Origin: Aquilutibacter rugosus
GTDB lineage: Bacteria > Pseudomonadota > Gammaproteobacteria > Xanthomonadales > Xanthomonadaceae
DNA length: 64,000 bases
NCBI RefSeq assembly: GCF_036541335.1
Contig: NZ_JAZHBO010000002.1
Location: forward strand, 372,001-436,000
Direction of reading: 5' to 3'
Shown here: positions 27,401-33,936 of the stretch, in pieces
Position numbering within the stretch: position 1 is the first letter of the stretch
Layout: the number at the start of each line of letters is the position of its first letter
Position numbers and translations under genes: made by a program
The notes under the pieces: model-generated
Databases searched by the model: none
The model's input: only the letters and a program-made list of their open reading frames with translations
What the model was told of the DNA's origin: nothing

Positions 27401-27846
27401 CGCACGATCAGCAGTGCAAGTGCATCCTCGGCTGGCGAGCGGTTCTGGTCAGCTTGCGCTTGTGTCAGAAGAGAGAACGCCAGTGCGGAGTAGTTTGCCA
27501 AGTGATAGGCAGCAGCCCCGACCGTTCGATAGAAGCCTCGGAATGTTTCTTCCTGCGGGCCGTTCTGGACCAGTGCCTCGAAAGCACCACCCGCATGCAC
27601 GAAGCCACGCCGCCAAGTCTCCTGATCCCCCCCAAGCTCCCGCAATGCCAGTGATGCTCGCAGTACGGAAAAGCCATAGTCAGCGAGGTCCGCGTCGATT
27701 CCTTCACTGAAAGCGGGGGCATCCGGTGGCAAATGTCCGTCATGACGAATCAGCGCTCGCGCCTGACCACGGGCCTGCAGGCGACCTCGATATCCGTCTT
27801 GGGTGGTTTCGCGCAGGAAGCCGGTTAGTTCTTCAATCGTTTCCAA
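24442..27846 (-). CDS. hamB: Hachiman system helicase HamB
   Basis: Superfamily 2 helicase of 1134 residues. About 300 N-terminal residues precede the motor; Walker A is PTSAGKT (314-320), and motif Ia is TPLRALSAQ. Walker B is DEGH (415-418), the Ski2/Hel308-like form, and conserved helicase motif VI features (NVAGRAGRAF) follow, with a long C-terminal helical part. The hamA gene, encoding a DUF1837 nuclease, lies directly upstream with a 14-bp overlap. That combination defines Hachiman, in which HamB senses or unwinds aberrant DNA and releases HamA. The protein is at the long end for HamB. Confidence 0.85.
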   Translation of the reverse strand: METIEELTGFLRETTQDGYRGRLQARGQARALIRHDGHLPPDAPAFSEGIDADLADYGFSVLRASLALRELGGDQETWRRGFVHAGGAFEALVQNGPQEETFRGFYRTVGAAAYHLANYSALAFSLLTQAQADQNRSPAEDALALLIVRDLKGLGQRARAWLHDPVNGDEAISRAAAEGELDPDDVVSRVATSTMFRALVFFEFGLQTGHDSLVVEARNLLRRATSLTKAASAVSLWWILRITANLIDDLWSSSLHKVLPIQGPPGSGDYAQLRKLFVSELYSRRSSEVELWPSQLLAAQRAADVSDDLVVALPTSAGKTRIAEIAALMALACGHRVLIVTPLRALSAQTERSFRKTFTPLGFSVSSLYGSSGVAGTDEDALREQSIVIATPEKLDFALRNDPNIIDDVGLIVLDEGHLIGPSEREIRYENLVQRLLRRPDHDDRRIVCLSAILPAGDQLDDLTAWIRSDAPGDPIQSDWRPTRQRFGTLSWIGNSARLSFDLEHDGPFIRHFVPEVPPIRPRRTPFPRDNKELTLAAAWKFSEQGKRALVFCTQRDHVEGFAETALELQRRGFLPSLLANPQEVERAMAVGREWLGAEHPAVRCLAIGVAIHHGRLPGPFLREVEALLAAGVLRVTVASPTLAQGLNLNAAVLLIPNLYRAGTLITGEEFANVAGRAGRAFVDLEGLVIHVMHQPEDWRHQRWRELVTSAKARSLSSGIIVVVNEVIRRLSTSGVFAREDAMDYLSSTQGAWFPDAVESDQESDSIESLIERLDATVLGLIEALDAESADLPRLLDEALVGSLWSRQIARLDVLEKQKQLWILVSRAQLIWNKTTIEQRKGQFAMGVGLESGLAIDAIATELTELLDLGDAAALLGNVEVLTAALSGMGDKLLAIRPFVPDDPLPANWKDLLSAWIRGEDVAVIGQEGMRVVDDAFVYRLVWAIEAVRMNRRINGGESEMLVEGAAAACLEAGLPSNAMAMLVRAGLPSRVAAKAVVEQMAPDFTTRAEMKTWLRSAAVEAFDDVPNWPTLETKSIWQQFRRDVLSSVDGKWASQEWTMQWPSRSAFPMRVEIDPQSGQVSVATPDFVQLTTIRQKLQAEAPSLLEVEPLPDGTSVSIRRIGRGEARWTGHDV

Positions 27847-28606
27847 GTGCCAGCGCCCTTTCGTAGCAGGCCCGGATAAAGGCCTGGTGATCCTCTATGC
27901 GCAGGTGTGCAGATAAGTGAGGGCGGTTTCCGCCCGCCGCTGCCAGATCATCAAGCTGCGCCTGAGGGGTCGCGTTGCCTGACATGGTGAACAGCATGTG
28001 GCTGGTCCTCGCGGGGGGCGCTGCTCTGCTGGCGACTTCGTTGCGAATCTTCCGGCCGACGTCCCAGCGCTCACCGCCGCCTTCCATAAGGCGATCCGCG
28101 ACGAACAGCAAAGATGTGGCAGTGGGGCGACCGTCATCCCGAGATAGCGCCTCGCGGGCCTCTGAGATGGTGGCTTTGGCAAGGTTGGCGCGACTTTTCG
28201 ACTCGCCTTTCAGAAAATGCAGATTGGCTTGGTCATCGAGCCTCAGTCCAACGAAGTCATCGCCACGCAGCGCCATTTCCCGACCGTCCTTGTAACGCAA
28301 CCGACGGACCGGAACTTTGAAATCAAGGTGTTCTTCGACCAACTCGGTTGCGAGTATTTCGCCGAGTTCTCCCGAACGCGCTCGGACTGAGCGTGGCATG
28401 CGCTCGGACAAAATAGCAGCTGCACCTGGATACCCCAGCTCGCGCACGTCATCGGCTATTTGGACCAGGTTGTCGTAGTGAGATCGGATGCGGGTGGTGA
28501 GAATCGCTTCAATAGCGGCTCTTCCCCCTTCACGCTCGGCTAATCGCCATAGCTGCTTGCCGGCGTCTTCCTCGACTTCTTTGTCGCACCAAGGTTGATA
28601 CAGCAC
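27833..28606 (-). CDS. hamA: Hachiman system nuclease HamA (DUF1837)
   Basis: Protein of 257 residues with a PD-(D/E)xK pattern: GELGE around E80/E83, RGDDFVGLRLDD with D117, then HFLKGESKSR with E135-S136-K137. This is the DUF1837/HamA layout. HamA is held inactive by HamB and degrades DNA indiscriminately when released, aborting infection. The start is GTG at 28606 with a strong AGGGAGGGG ribosome binding site. The GTAGCAA motif is repeated just upstream (GTAGCAA-AAC-GTAGCAA). hamA and hamB are translationally coupled. Confidence 0.85.
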   Translation of the reverse strand: MLYQPWCDKEVEEDAGKQLWRLAEREGGRAAIEAILTTRIRSHYDNLVQIADDVRELGYPGAAAILSERMPRSVRARSGELGEILATELVEEHLDFKVPVRRLRYKDGREMALRGDDFVGLRLDDQANLHFLKGESKSRANLAKATISEAREALSRDDGRPTATSLLFVADRLMEGGGERWDVGRKIRNEVASRAAPPARTSHMLFTMSGNATPQAQLDDLAAAGGNRPHLSAHLRIEDHQAFIRACYERALALGND

Positions 28607-28644
28607 GTCCCCTCCCTAATTTACTTGCTACGTTTTGCTACATT

Positions 28645-28950
28645 GTGCCGGAGACTTCCTGTTCATACACCCAGGACAAGACGGACTTCGATTCCGCACC
28701 CGTGCTCAAGCTGTTTACGCCCGACGCCGGCGCGACCTGGTTGCTCAGTGCGATCGACCGGGAGGAGCATGACCACGCCTTTGGCTTGTGCGACCAGGGC
28801 TTGGGTTTTCCCGAGCTGGGCTGGGTCAGCCTGCAGGAGTTGTCCACGGTACGTGGTCGGCTGAGGTTGCCGATTGAGCGTGATCGGGCCGAGAAGCGGC
28901 TGAACGCCCATGTGCGCGATGCGCGGCACGCCGGCCGGATCGTCGCTTGA
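28645..28950 (+). pseudogene. DUF2958 gene copy with replaced 5' end
   Basis: From FDSAPVLKLFTPDAGATWLL to the C terminus (about 85 residues) this open frame is a diverged copy of the intact DUF2958 gene at 31298. The first 13 residues (from a GTG) do not match that gene's N terminus, a three-residue segment after LPIERD is missing, and the upstream leader repeat of the intact copy is absent. The break lies about 70 bp from the divergent hamA start, so cargo insertion probably removed the 5' end. A GAACGGGG/CCCCGTTC hairpin (28955-28982) follows. A short translated protein cannot be excluded. Confidence 0.6.
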
Positions 28951-29029
28951 GCTTGAACGGGGTGTCGAGAGAGGCCCCGTTCCTTGTGCAGCGCGTTACG
29001 GCGCCGAATCAGCTTTCTTCAATGAACCT

Positions 29030-29956
29030 TCAACGAGGCCAGTCGTCGCTGCGCACGTTTTCGAAGAAGTCGGGGCCGACCTCGATGCGCAGCGAAGCGT
29101 GGCGCTGCAGGATCTTCCGTGCCACTTCGGGTGAGGCGTAGTCCGTGAAATCGAGGATGTAGCTGTAGATCATCTCGCCGCTGTGGCCATCCTGCGGTTC
29201 GGCGTCCACATCAACGAGGTTGCCCACTTCGTGCGGGTCCAGGCCCAACAGATCGGCATAGGCCTGGGACATGCTGCGCACGGGCGGCCCGTCTTCGTGG
29301 TCGTCGCCGCCCCAGTCCATATCGAGATCTGCGTTGGTCACTTGGCAGTCCACCGACCCAAAGCAGTGGCGGCCCAAACGCTGCACGCTCAGGGTGCCTT
29401 CCACATTGACGATGTGGCCCGCGTAGGGGCGCTCGGTGTCGATGCCAAGGCCAACGTGTCCGTCGAGGTCGATATCCAGCGCACCGCCGACCGGGACTTT
29501 CTCGAACTCGACCTCGAAATCGAAATAGACCTCATCGACGCCATCGTAGTTGGCGTTCGCCATTTCGCTGTTCACGTCGTCATCCTCGATGACCACCTGG
29601 TCAACGTGCTGGCGCAGGTAGTCCTCGAAGGCGGCATAAGAGGCATGGATGCGCGTGTGGGGCGCTCGTTCCCGGAAGGCTGTTTCGATCAGTTCATGCA
29701 AGCGATTCGGGGGCGGGGCTGCCCCCAGTTCACTGGCGCGTTGATCGAGCAGGTCTTCGTCCAGCACGACGTGGGAAACGTCGGTCAGGCTCGCGGGTTC
29801 TTGCGTGGTGGCTTGCGCCACCTGGTAGGCGGCAAACGTCTTGTAGCCCAATGCGGCGGCGATGAGTTGCTGCGCATGTCCAAGCGGCACAGGCACGGCA
29901 GCAGCGGCACTGTTCTTGCGAAGGGAATGGGCGAGGTCGGAAATGCCGGGGGACAT
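29030..29956 (-). CDS. Acidic 308-residue protein of ICE/plasmid type, unknown function
   Basis: Not recognised as an enzyme. Residues about 1-50 (DLAHSLRKNS, then GHAQQLIAAALGYKTFAAYQ) match the short helical motif common in plasmid and ICE accessory proteins (glyoxalase-related N-terminal domain). The middle, residues about 125-200, is very acidic with beta-like repeats (VVIEDDDVNSEM, VYFDFEVEFEKV, DIDLDGHVGLGID). DNA mimicry is conceivable but purely speculative. It reads towards the DUF2958 remnant and away from radC. It probably belongs to the older mobile backbone. Confidence 0.7.
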   Translation of the reverse strand: MSPGISDLAHSLRKNSAAAAVPVPLGHAQQLIAAALGYKTFAAYQVAQATTQEPASLTDVSHVVLDEDLLDQRASELGAAPPPNRLHELIETAFRERAPHTRIHASYAAFEDYLRQHVDQVVIEDDDVNSEMANANYDGVDEVYFDFEVEFEKVPVGGALDIDLDGHVGLGIDTERPYAGHIVNVEGTLSVQRLGRHCFGSVDCQVTNADLDMDWGGDDHEDGPPVRSMSQAYADLLGLDPHEVGNLVDVDAEPQDGHSGEMIYSYILDFTDYASPEVARKILQRHASLRIEVGPDFFENVRSDDWPR

Positions 29957-30345
29957 ACGATTCTCCTGTTTTAGCGGGGACCAATCGAGCGCTTACTTGG
30001 TCCACGCCCAGGCGACATCGCATGGTGGGTGGCACAAAAAGGGAGAAATCAGGAAAACCGGTCTTGATTGAGCCGCTCGAAGCTCAGGCGGACGAGGCCT
30101 TGGCGACATTATCCGCAAAATCAGCCCAAGCACAAACCCCATCCGGGGTCAGATCGTCGCAGGGGCGTCCCCGGCCAAGGGATGGCCGGTCGCGCTGTCG
30201 TGCTGCGCATCGAGCCCCACTGCGCGGGTCTCGCCCCCGGTGGGCTTCCATCGTTCCCTCGCTGCGCTCGGCTGACGCCTCCGGCCCCGCTTTGTGATCG
30301 GGGCCTGCGCGCTCCGCTTGCCCGGTCAAGTCTGTTGGGCGGGGA
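29957..30345. other. GC-rich gene-free stretch upstream of the leader repeat
   Basis: 389 bp between the divergent 308-residue gene and the first 145-bp repeat. Several overlapping open frames exist on both strands, but they are low-complexity, Arg/Ala/Pro-rich translations without ribosome binding sites, so I call none. It has an AT-richer start (CACAAAAAGGGAGAAATC, 30032-30049) and then runs of GC-rich short palindromes (for example CGGGGC at 30292). Confidence 0.5.
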
Positions 30346-30490
30346 GGGCGGTCTTGCTGTTCCCTTCACCGTATCACGGCGTTCTCGCTGTCAAGGGCTG
30401 CGCGCCTTCGGCGCTTGCGGCCGTGGCCGTCTTCGACTCTGTGACGGCTTGCGCTGCGCCGTGCTGCGGCCGGTTCCAGGCAATTCCGCC
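30346..30490 (+). repeat. 145-bp leader repeat, copy A (upstream of radC)
   Basis: The sequence runs from GGGCGGTCTTGCTGTTCCC to GGCAATTCCGCC and is repeated at 31131-31275 with the same length. The first 59 bp differ at only 4 positions, and the blocks GGCCGTCTTCGAC, GCTTGCGCTGCGCCGTG and GGCAATTCCGCC are also shared. It ends 20 bp before the radC ATG. Same orientation and same distance from the next gene in both copies point to a regulatory leader. Confidence 0.8.
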
Positions 30491-30510
30491 TGAGCAACCG
30501 GAGCACGATC

Positions 30511-31017
30511 ATGTCGCAACTTTCTCTGTCTCTCGATTCTTCGCTGCTGGTGCGTGACGCGCAGGGGCGTTACCTGCTGGCGTCGGCGGACCAGATCCTG
30601 GCGGCGGCACGCCAGGTCATCGATCTGAAGAACCCACGCGGGACGCTGTTCACTTCGCCGGCGCTGGTCAAGGACTACCTGCGCACCAAGCTGGCCAGCT
30701 TCGAGCACGAGGTCTTCGCGGCGCTGTTCCTCGACAGCCAGCATCGGCTGATTGAGTACGTGGAACTGTTCCGCGGCACCATCGATCAGGCATCGGTGTA
30801 TCCGCGCGAGGTCGTGAAGGAGGCCCTGCGGCTCAACGCAGCAGCGGTGGTCTTTTCGCACAACCATCCGAGCGGGAGTCCCGAGCCTAGCCAGGCCGAC
30901 AGGGTTCTGACCCAGCGCCTCAAGGAGGCCCTGGCGCTGGTGGACGTGCGCACGTTGGATCACATCGTCGTCGGCGGCGCGGTCACCACATCGTTCGCCG
31001 AATGTGGCCTGCTTTGA
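30511..31017 (+). CDS. radC: RadC-family JAB/MPN domain protein
   Basis: Protein of 168 residues, shorter than chromosomal RadC (about 220) because it lacks the N-terminal HhH part, as is usual for island and plasmid copies. The JAMM metal motif is clear: E near LFRGTIDQ, then FSHNHPSGSPEPSQAD. GGAG lies 7 bp before the ATG. RadC-like proteins are frequent in mobile elements, but their role there is unknown; the DNA repair name is historical. It is followed by a strong terminator. Confidence 0.9.
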   Translation: MSQLSLSLDSSLLVRDAQGRYLLASADQILAAARQVIDLKNPRGTLFTSPALVKDYLRTKLASFEHEVFAALFLDSQHRLIEYVELFRGTIDQASVYPREVVKEALRLNAAAVVFSHNHPSGSPEPSQADRVLTQRLKEALALVDVRTLDHIVVGGAVTTSFAECGLL

Positions 31018-31021
31018 CCCA

Positions 31022-31043
31022 GGGGGCTTCGGCCCCCTTTTTT
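31022..31043 (+). terminator. Terminator after radC
   Basis: GGGGGC-TTCG-GCCCCC (31022-31037) is a perfect stem with a UUCG tetraloop followed by six T. It lies 4 bp past the radC stop. Confidence 0.9.
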
Positions 31044-31130
31044 GCTGCGCCCGGCGGCGCAACTCCGGCCCTCGCGGGCCTGCACGTGCTGCGCACTTGC
31101 CGAAGGCAGGTCTGCGTGGGTGGTGGGCTG

Positions 31131-31275
31131 GGGCGGTCTTGCTGTTCCCTTCATCGTGCCACGGCGTTCTCGCCGTCAAGGGCTGCGCGTGCAAGCACGC
31201 TGGCGGCCTTCGGCCGTCTTCGACCCCTGACCGCTTGCGCTGCGCCGTGACCCGGAGGTGACGGGCAATTCCGCC
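31131..31275 (+). repeat. 145-bp leader repeat, copy B (upstream of DUF2958 gene)
   Basis: Second copy of the leader described at 30346-30490, equal in length, lying between the radC terminator and the DUF2958 gene. It ends 22 bp before the ATG. Differences are clustered in the middle (around 31190-31215) and near the 3' end, and the ends are best conserved. Confidence 0.8.
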
Positions 31276-31297
31276 CGGCAATCTTTAGGAGTTCACT

Positions 31298-31648
31298 ATG
31301 AACAACGCACTCATCACCGACGAGCAACGCGCAGTGCTGCTGGCCAATGGCCGCGAATCTTTGGATAACCCGGACTTCGATCCGGCCCCTGTGGTCAAGC
31401 TGTTCACGCCGGATGCCGGTGCGACCTGGCTGCTGACCGAGATTGATTCCGACGACCACGATCACGCTTTCGGTCTTTGTGACCTGGGCCTGGGGATGCC
31501 GGAAATCGGCTGGGTCAGCCTGGGCGAGTTGGCGACCGTGCGCGGTGGGCTGGGCCTGCCGATCGAGCGCGACCTGTCGTTTCGCGCCGGGAAGCGGTTG
31601 AGCGCCTATGCGCGCGATGCGCGGCTGGCCGGGCGGATCGTCGCCTGA
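31298..31648 (+). CDS. DUF2958 domain protein
   Basis: Protein of 116 residues (VVKLFTPDAGATWLLTEID, DHAFGLCDLGLGMPEIGWVSL, LPIERDLSF). This conserved family is common on plasmids and integrative elements and has no known function. TAGGAG lies 8 bp before the ATG. A GGAGCGCC-GCGA-GGCGCTCC hairpin (31659-31678) follows the stop. It is the intact counterpart of the truncated copy at 28645 and the source of comparison for that remnant. Confidence 0.88.
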   Translation: MNNALITDEQRAVLLANGRESLDNPDFDPAPVVKLFTPDAGATWLLTEIDSDDHDHAFGLCDLGLGMPEIGWVSLGELATVRGGLGLPIERDLSFRAGKRLSAYARDARLAGRIVA

Positions 31649-31713
31649 CCCGGCCCTTGGAGCGCCGCGAGGCGCTCCTTGCGCTTTCTCAACCATCACA
31701 GGAGATCAATGCC

Positions 31714-31872
31714 ATGAGCAGCCATCACGACTACATCATCGAAATCACGGGACAGCACGATGCGCTCAAGCCGTTCGCACCGGAGAACGGCCAGCCCTTG
31801 CGCTTCAGGATCGGCGACGGAGTGATCTACACGAACGATGCCGGCCGTTCTCGCCAGCTGATTCCGCCGTGA
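31714..31872 (+). CDS. Small 52-residue protein, unknown
   Basis: Begins MSSHHDYIIEITGQHDALKPF and ends with RQLIPP. AGGAGA is correctly spaced before the ATG at 31714. An earlier in-frame extension to 31657 would run through the preceding hairpin and is not used. It is last before the right island end and may be co-transcribed with the DUF2958 gene. I recognise no domain. Confidence 0.6.
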   Translation: MSSHHDYIIEITGQHDALKPFAPENGQPLRFRIGDGVIYTNDAGRSRQLIPP

Positions 31873-31992
31873 TGCAAGGGCTGAAGTTTTCGCCCTTGTT
31901 CGGTATCATGTATGTCGATTGACGATGGTGTTGCCAGAGTCGTCGCCCCGCAAATCGCTCCATCTCCCGCGCCAGCAATAGATGCTCGCTTC

Positions 31993-32014
31993 TGACGGTA
32001 AAGGCGACGGTAAG
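31993..32014 (+). other. Right-end pair of integrase arm-type boxes
   Basis: TGACGGTAAA (31993-32002) and CGACGGTAAG (32005-32014) are 12 bp apart, the same spacing and nearly the same sequence as the left-end pair at 18307-18328. They lie about 60 bp inside the right att core. The remaining 31873-32092 holds no gene. Confidence 0.65.
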
Positions 32015-32076
32015 GCCTCATGTTGATCACTGCCATTCCCTTTAACCACGCGGGTTTAGGTGGCCTGTTGATGATG

Positions 32077-32088
32077 GAGTGGGAATGA
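32077..32088 (+). other. attR core
   Basis: GAGTGGGAATGA is the second copy of the guaA tail (one mismatch to 18180-18191). With flanking bases, ATGGAGTGGGAATGA matches 13 of 15 with the left end. It marks the right end of the island; hipBA and tadA lie beyond. Confidence 0.7.
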
Positions 32089-32097
32089 TGTAATGGG

Positions 32098-32235
32098 TCA
32101 TATATGAGTTATTGACTGCTTCGAGCAGCAGCATGAACTCATATATGATTGATTAAGGACTAATTAACAAAAGCCAACAAGATTCCATATATGATCCTTA
32201 CTACACCTTCTTTGGTTGTAAGGATTCGTATATGA
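32098..32235. promoter_or_regulatory. Four-site palindrome array upstream of and into hipB
   Basis: The box TCATATATGA occurs at 32098-32107 and 32139-32148, with variants CCATATATGA at 32185-32194 and TCGTATATGA at 32226-32235. Centre spacing is 41, 46 and 41 bp, a symmetric layout. Sites 1 and 2 are arms of a perfect 13-bp inverted repeat (TCATATATGAGTT/AACTCATATATGA). Sites 3 and 4 lie in a longer inverted repeat with CCTTAC/GTAAGG. Site 4 covers the hipB start codon. This suggests cooperative autorepression by the HipB protein. Confidence 0.7.
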
Positions 32236-32612
32236 GCGACAATGTCTCTCCGCAAATCAAGCGCGAGTTGGCCGTACTGGGGCAACGGCTCGCCGACTTG
32301 CGTCTCGCCTTGAACCGCACCCAGGCAGAGACAGCACGGCAGGCCGGTATCGGTGTCAGCAGCTTGCGGCGTCTGGAGTCGGGTGAGAACGCCTCGCTCG
32401 ATACGTTCCTTCGCGTTTTGACGGCACTTGAGCTGTCCTCGGGCTTGAGCTCCTGGATCCCTGATGCCGCCGTCCGACCGGTTGATCGAGTGAAACTGTC
32501 CGGGCAGCAGCGCCAGCGTGCCTCCGGCAGTCGAATTGCCGACTCCCGTCACGGGGCCGCCTCAGCCTGGGCTTGGGGCGATGAGTCCGCGTCCGCGGAG
32601 CCTTCGGAATGA
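32232..32612 (+). CDS. hipB: HipB-like HTH antitoxin
   Basis: Protein of 126 residues. An Xre-type helix-turn-helix spans about residues 12-70 (LGQRLADLRLALNRTQAETARQA, then GIGVSSLRRLESGENASLDT), followed by a low-complexity Ser/Ala-rich tail that may contact the toxin. The stop overlaps the hipA ATG (ATGA). The palindrome array at its start indicates autoregulation. The pair lies directly outside the attR core, so it is either chromosomal or left from an earlier insertion at guaA. Confidence 0.85.
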   Translation: MSDNVSPQIKRELAVLGQRLADLRLALNRTQAETARQAGIGVSSLRRLESGENASLDTFLRVLTALELSSGLSSWIPDAAVRPVDRVKLSGQQRQRASGSRIADSRHGAASAWAWGDESASAEPSE

Positions 32613-33931
32613 CCGATGCCACCGTCCGCCTTTGGGGACGCGATGTGGCTGCTGTCAGTTGGCTGGCCGATCGGGGCGTTGCGGCGTTTCAGTACATGCC
32701 GGCGTTCGTTGAGAGTGGTGTGCGGTTAGCCCCGCTGACGATGCCATTGTCGTCTGCCGTCCGGCAGTTCCCCGAGCTTCCCCGTGCATCTTTTTATGGC
32801 TTGCCGGGTCTTCTGGCCGACTCCTTGCCGGATCGCTTTGGTAGCGCATTGATTGATGCGTGGCTGGCTGCGCAAGGGCGAGATAGCACTTCGTTCAATC
32901 CTGTTGAGCGTCTGTGCTACATCGGTACGCGTGGCATGGGGGCGTTAGAGTTTGCGCCTGCAATTTTACGCGGCGGCACCGCAACACAGCCGGTCGAGTT
33001 GGATGCATTGCGCCAGCTCGCTGCCGACGTGCTCAATGATCGCCGCGCGTTGGTTGGCGAACTGCGCGGCGGCGATGATCGCGTGGCCTTGCGGCAGATT
33101 CTGCGAGTAGGTACATCGGCCGGTGGGGCAAGGGCCAAGGCGGTACTGGCCTGGAACGAACACACCGGGCAGTTTCGCTCCGGTCAGAGTGAATCCGACG
33201 AGGGCTTTACGCAGTGGATTCTTAAATTCGACGGCATCGCCAATAACCGCGACAAGGAACTGGCGGATCCGCAGGGATTCGGACGCGTCGAATATGCGTG
33301 TCACTTGCTAGCACTCGCAGCGGGGGTGGACATGACGCCATCAAGACTGCATGAGGAGGGTGGGCGCGCGCACTTCATGACGCGCCGCTTTGATCGCGAT
33401 ATGCAGGGTCGAAAGCTCCATATGCAATCGCTGGCAGCTATGCGTCACTTCGACTTCAATGCCGCCGGTGCCTATTCCTACGAGCAGGCAGTGGAAACTG
33501 TACTCCGTCTGCAACTTCCTGCGCACGATAGGGAGCAACTGGTCCGACGCGCATTCCTCAATGTGTTATTGCGCAATCAGGACGATCATGTCAAAAATAT
33601 CGCGTTCCTGATGAATCGGGCAGGCGAGTGGCGTCTCGCTCCGGCGTTTGATGTGACCTATGCGTATAACCCGCAGGGGCTGTGGACCGGACGACACCAG
33701 ATGACCTTGGCCGGCAAGCGTGATGACTTTACGGTCAGTGATCTGCTGCAGTTCGCTGCTGTTGCAGGCATCAGGCGAGCAGCGGCGTCGCGACTTCTCC
33801 GCGAGTTGCATGCGGCGGTACGTCGCTGGCCGGAGTTTGCAGAGCAGGCCGGTGTCAACGGCGAGACCATGCGCACCATTCACGGCGCGCTCCGTCTGGA
33901 CCTGGCGCCGCCTTCGGCAACAGTACAATAA
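32609..33931 (+). CDS. hipA: HipA-family serine/threonine kinase toxin
   Basis: Protein of 440 residues with a HipA N-terminal domain, a P-loop-like GTSAGGARAK near residue 170 and the kinase catalytic segment RNQDDHVKN followed by FDVTY. HipA toxins phosphorylate targets such as glutamyl-tRNA synthetase and cause growth arrest or persistence. All kinase motifs look intact. Its stop overlaps the -10 proposed for tadA. The module is complete and probably active. Confidence 0.9.
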   Translation: MTDATVRLWGRDVAAVSWLADRGVAAFQYMPAFVESGVRLAPLTMPLSSAVRQFPELPRASFYGLPGLLADSLPDRFGSALIDAWLAAQGRDSTSFNPVERLCYIGTRGMGALEFAPAILRGGTATQPVELDALRQLAADVLNDRRALVGELRGGDDRVALRQILRVGTSAGGARAKAVLAWNEHTGQFRSGQSESDEGFTQWILKFDGIANNRDKELADPQGFGRVEYACHLLALAAGVDMTPSRLHEEGGRAHFMTRRFDRDMQGRKLHMQSLAAMRHFDFNAAGAYSYEQAVETVLRLQLPAHDREQLVRRAFLNVLLRNQDDHVKNIAFLMNRAGEWRLAPAFDVTYAYNPQGLWTGRHQMTLAGKRDDFTVSDLLQFAAVAGIRRAAASRLLRELHAAVRRWPEFAEQAGVNGETMRTIHGALRLDLAPPSATVQ

Positions 33932-33936
33932 GCGGC

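Larger units (their letters stand above)
18180..32088. mobile_element. 13.9-kb integrative genomic island at the 3' end of guaA
   Basis: A tyrosine integrase gene lies directly downstream of guaA. The guaA tail (18180-18191) recurs as GAGTGGGAATGA at 32077-32088; the extended match is 13 of 15 bases. Paired 12-bp-spaced TGACGGTA boxes occur near both ends. Content: integrase, toxin-antitoxin-like pair, 1063-residue nuclease-like protein, AlpA-like regulator, HamA/HamB, a truncated and an intact DUF2958 gene, a 308-residue acidic protein, RadC and a 52-residue protein. No relaxase, type IV secretion or replication genes are seen. The 3' end of guaA is an established island integration site in proteobacteria; the boundaries here are my inference from the repeats. 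Confidence 0.8.

Noticed and set aside
30068..30557. Several overlapping open frames in the leader-repeat region upstream of radC
   Set aside because: Frames occur on both strands, are low-complexity and Arg/Pro/Ala-rich, lack ribosome binding sites and coincide with the non-coding 145-bp repeat. The similar frames at 30960-31261 are rejected for the same reason.
32098..32235. CRISPR-like array in the hipB upstream region
   Set aside because: The boxes are only 10-13 bp, palindromic and four in number. No repeat-spacer structure of CRISPR type was seen anywhere in the window.
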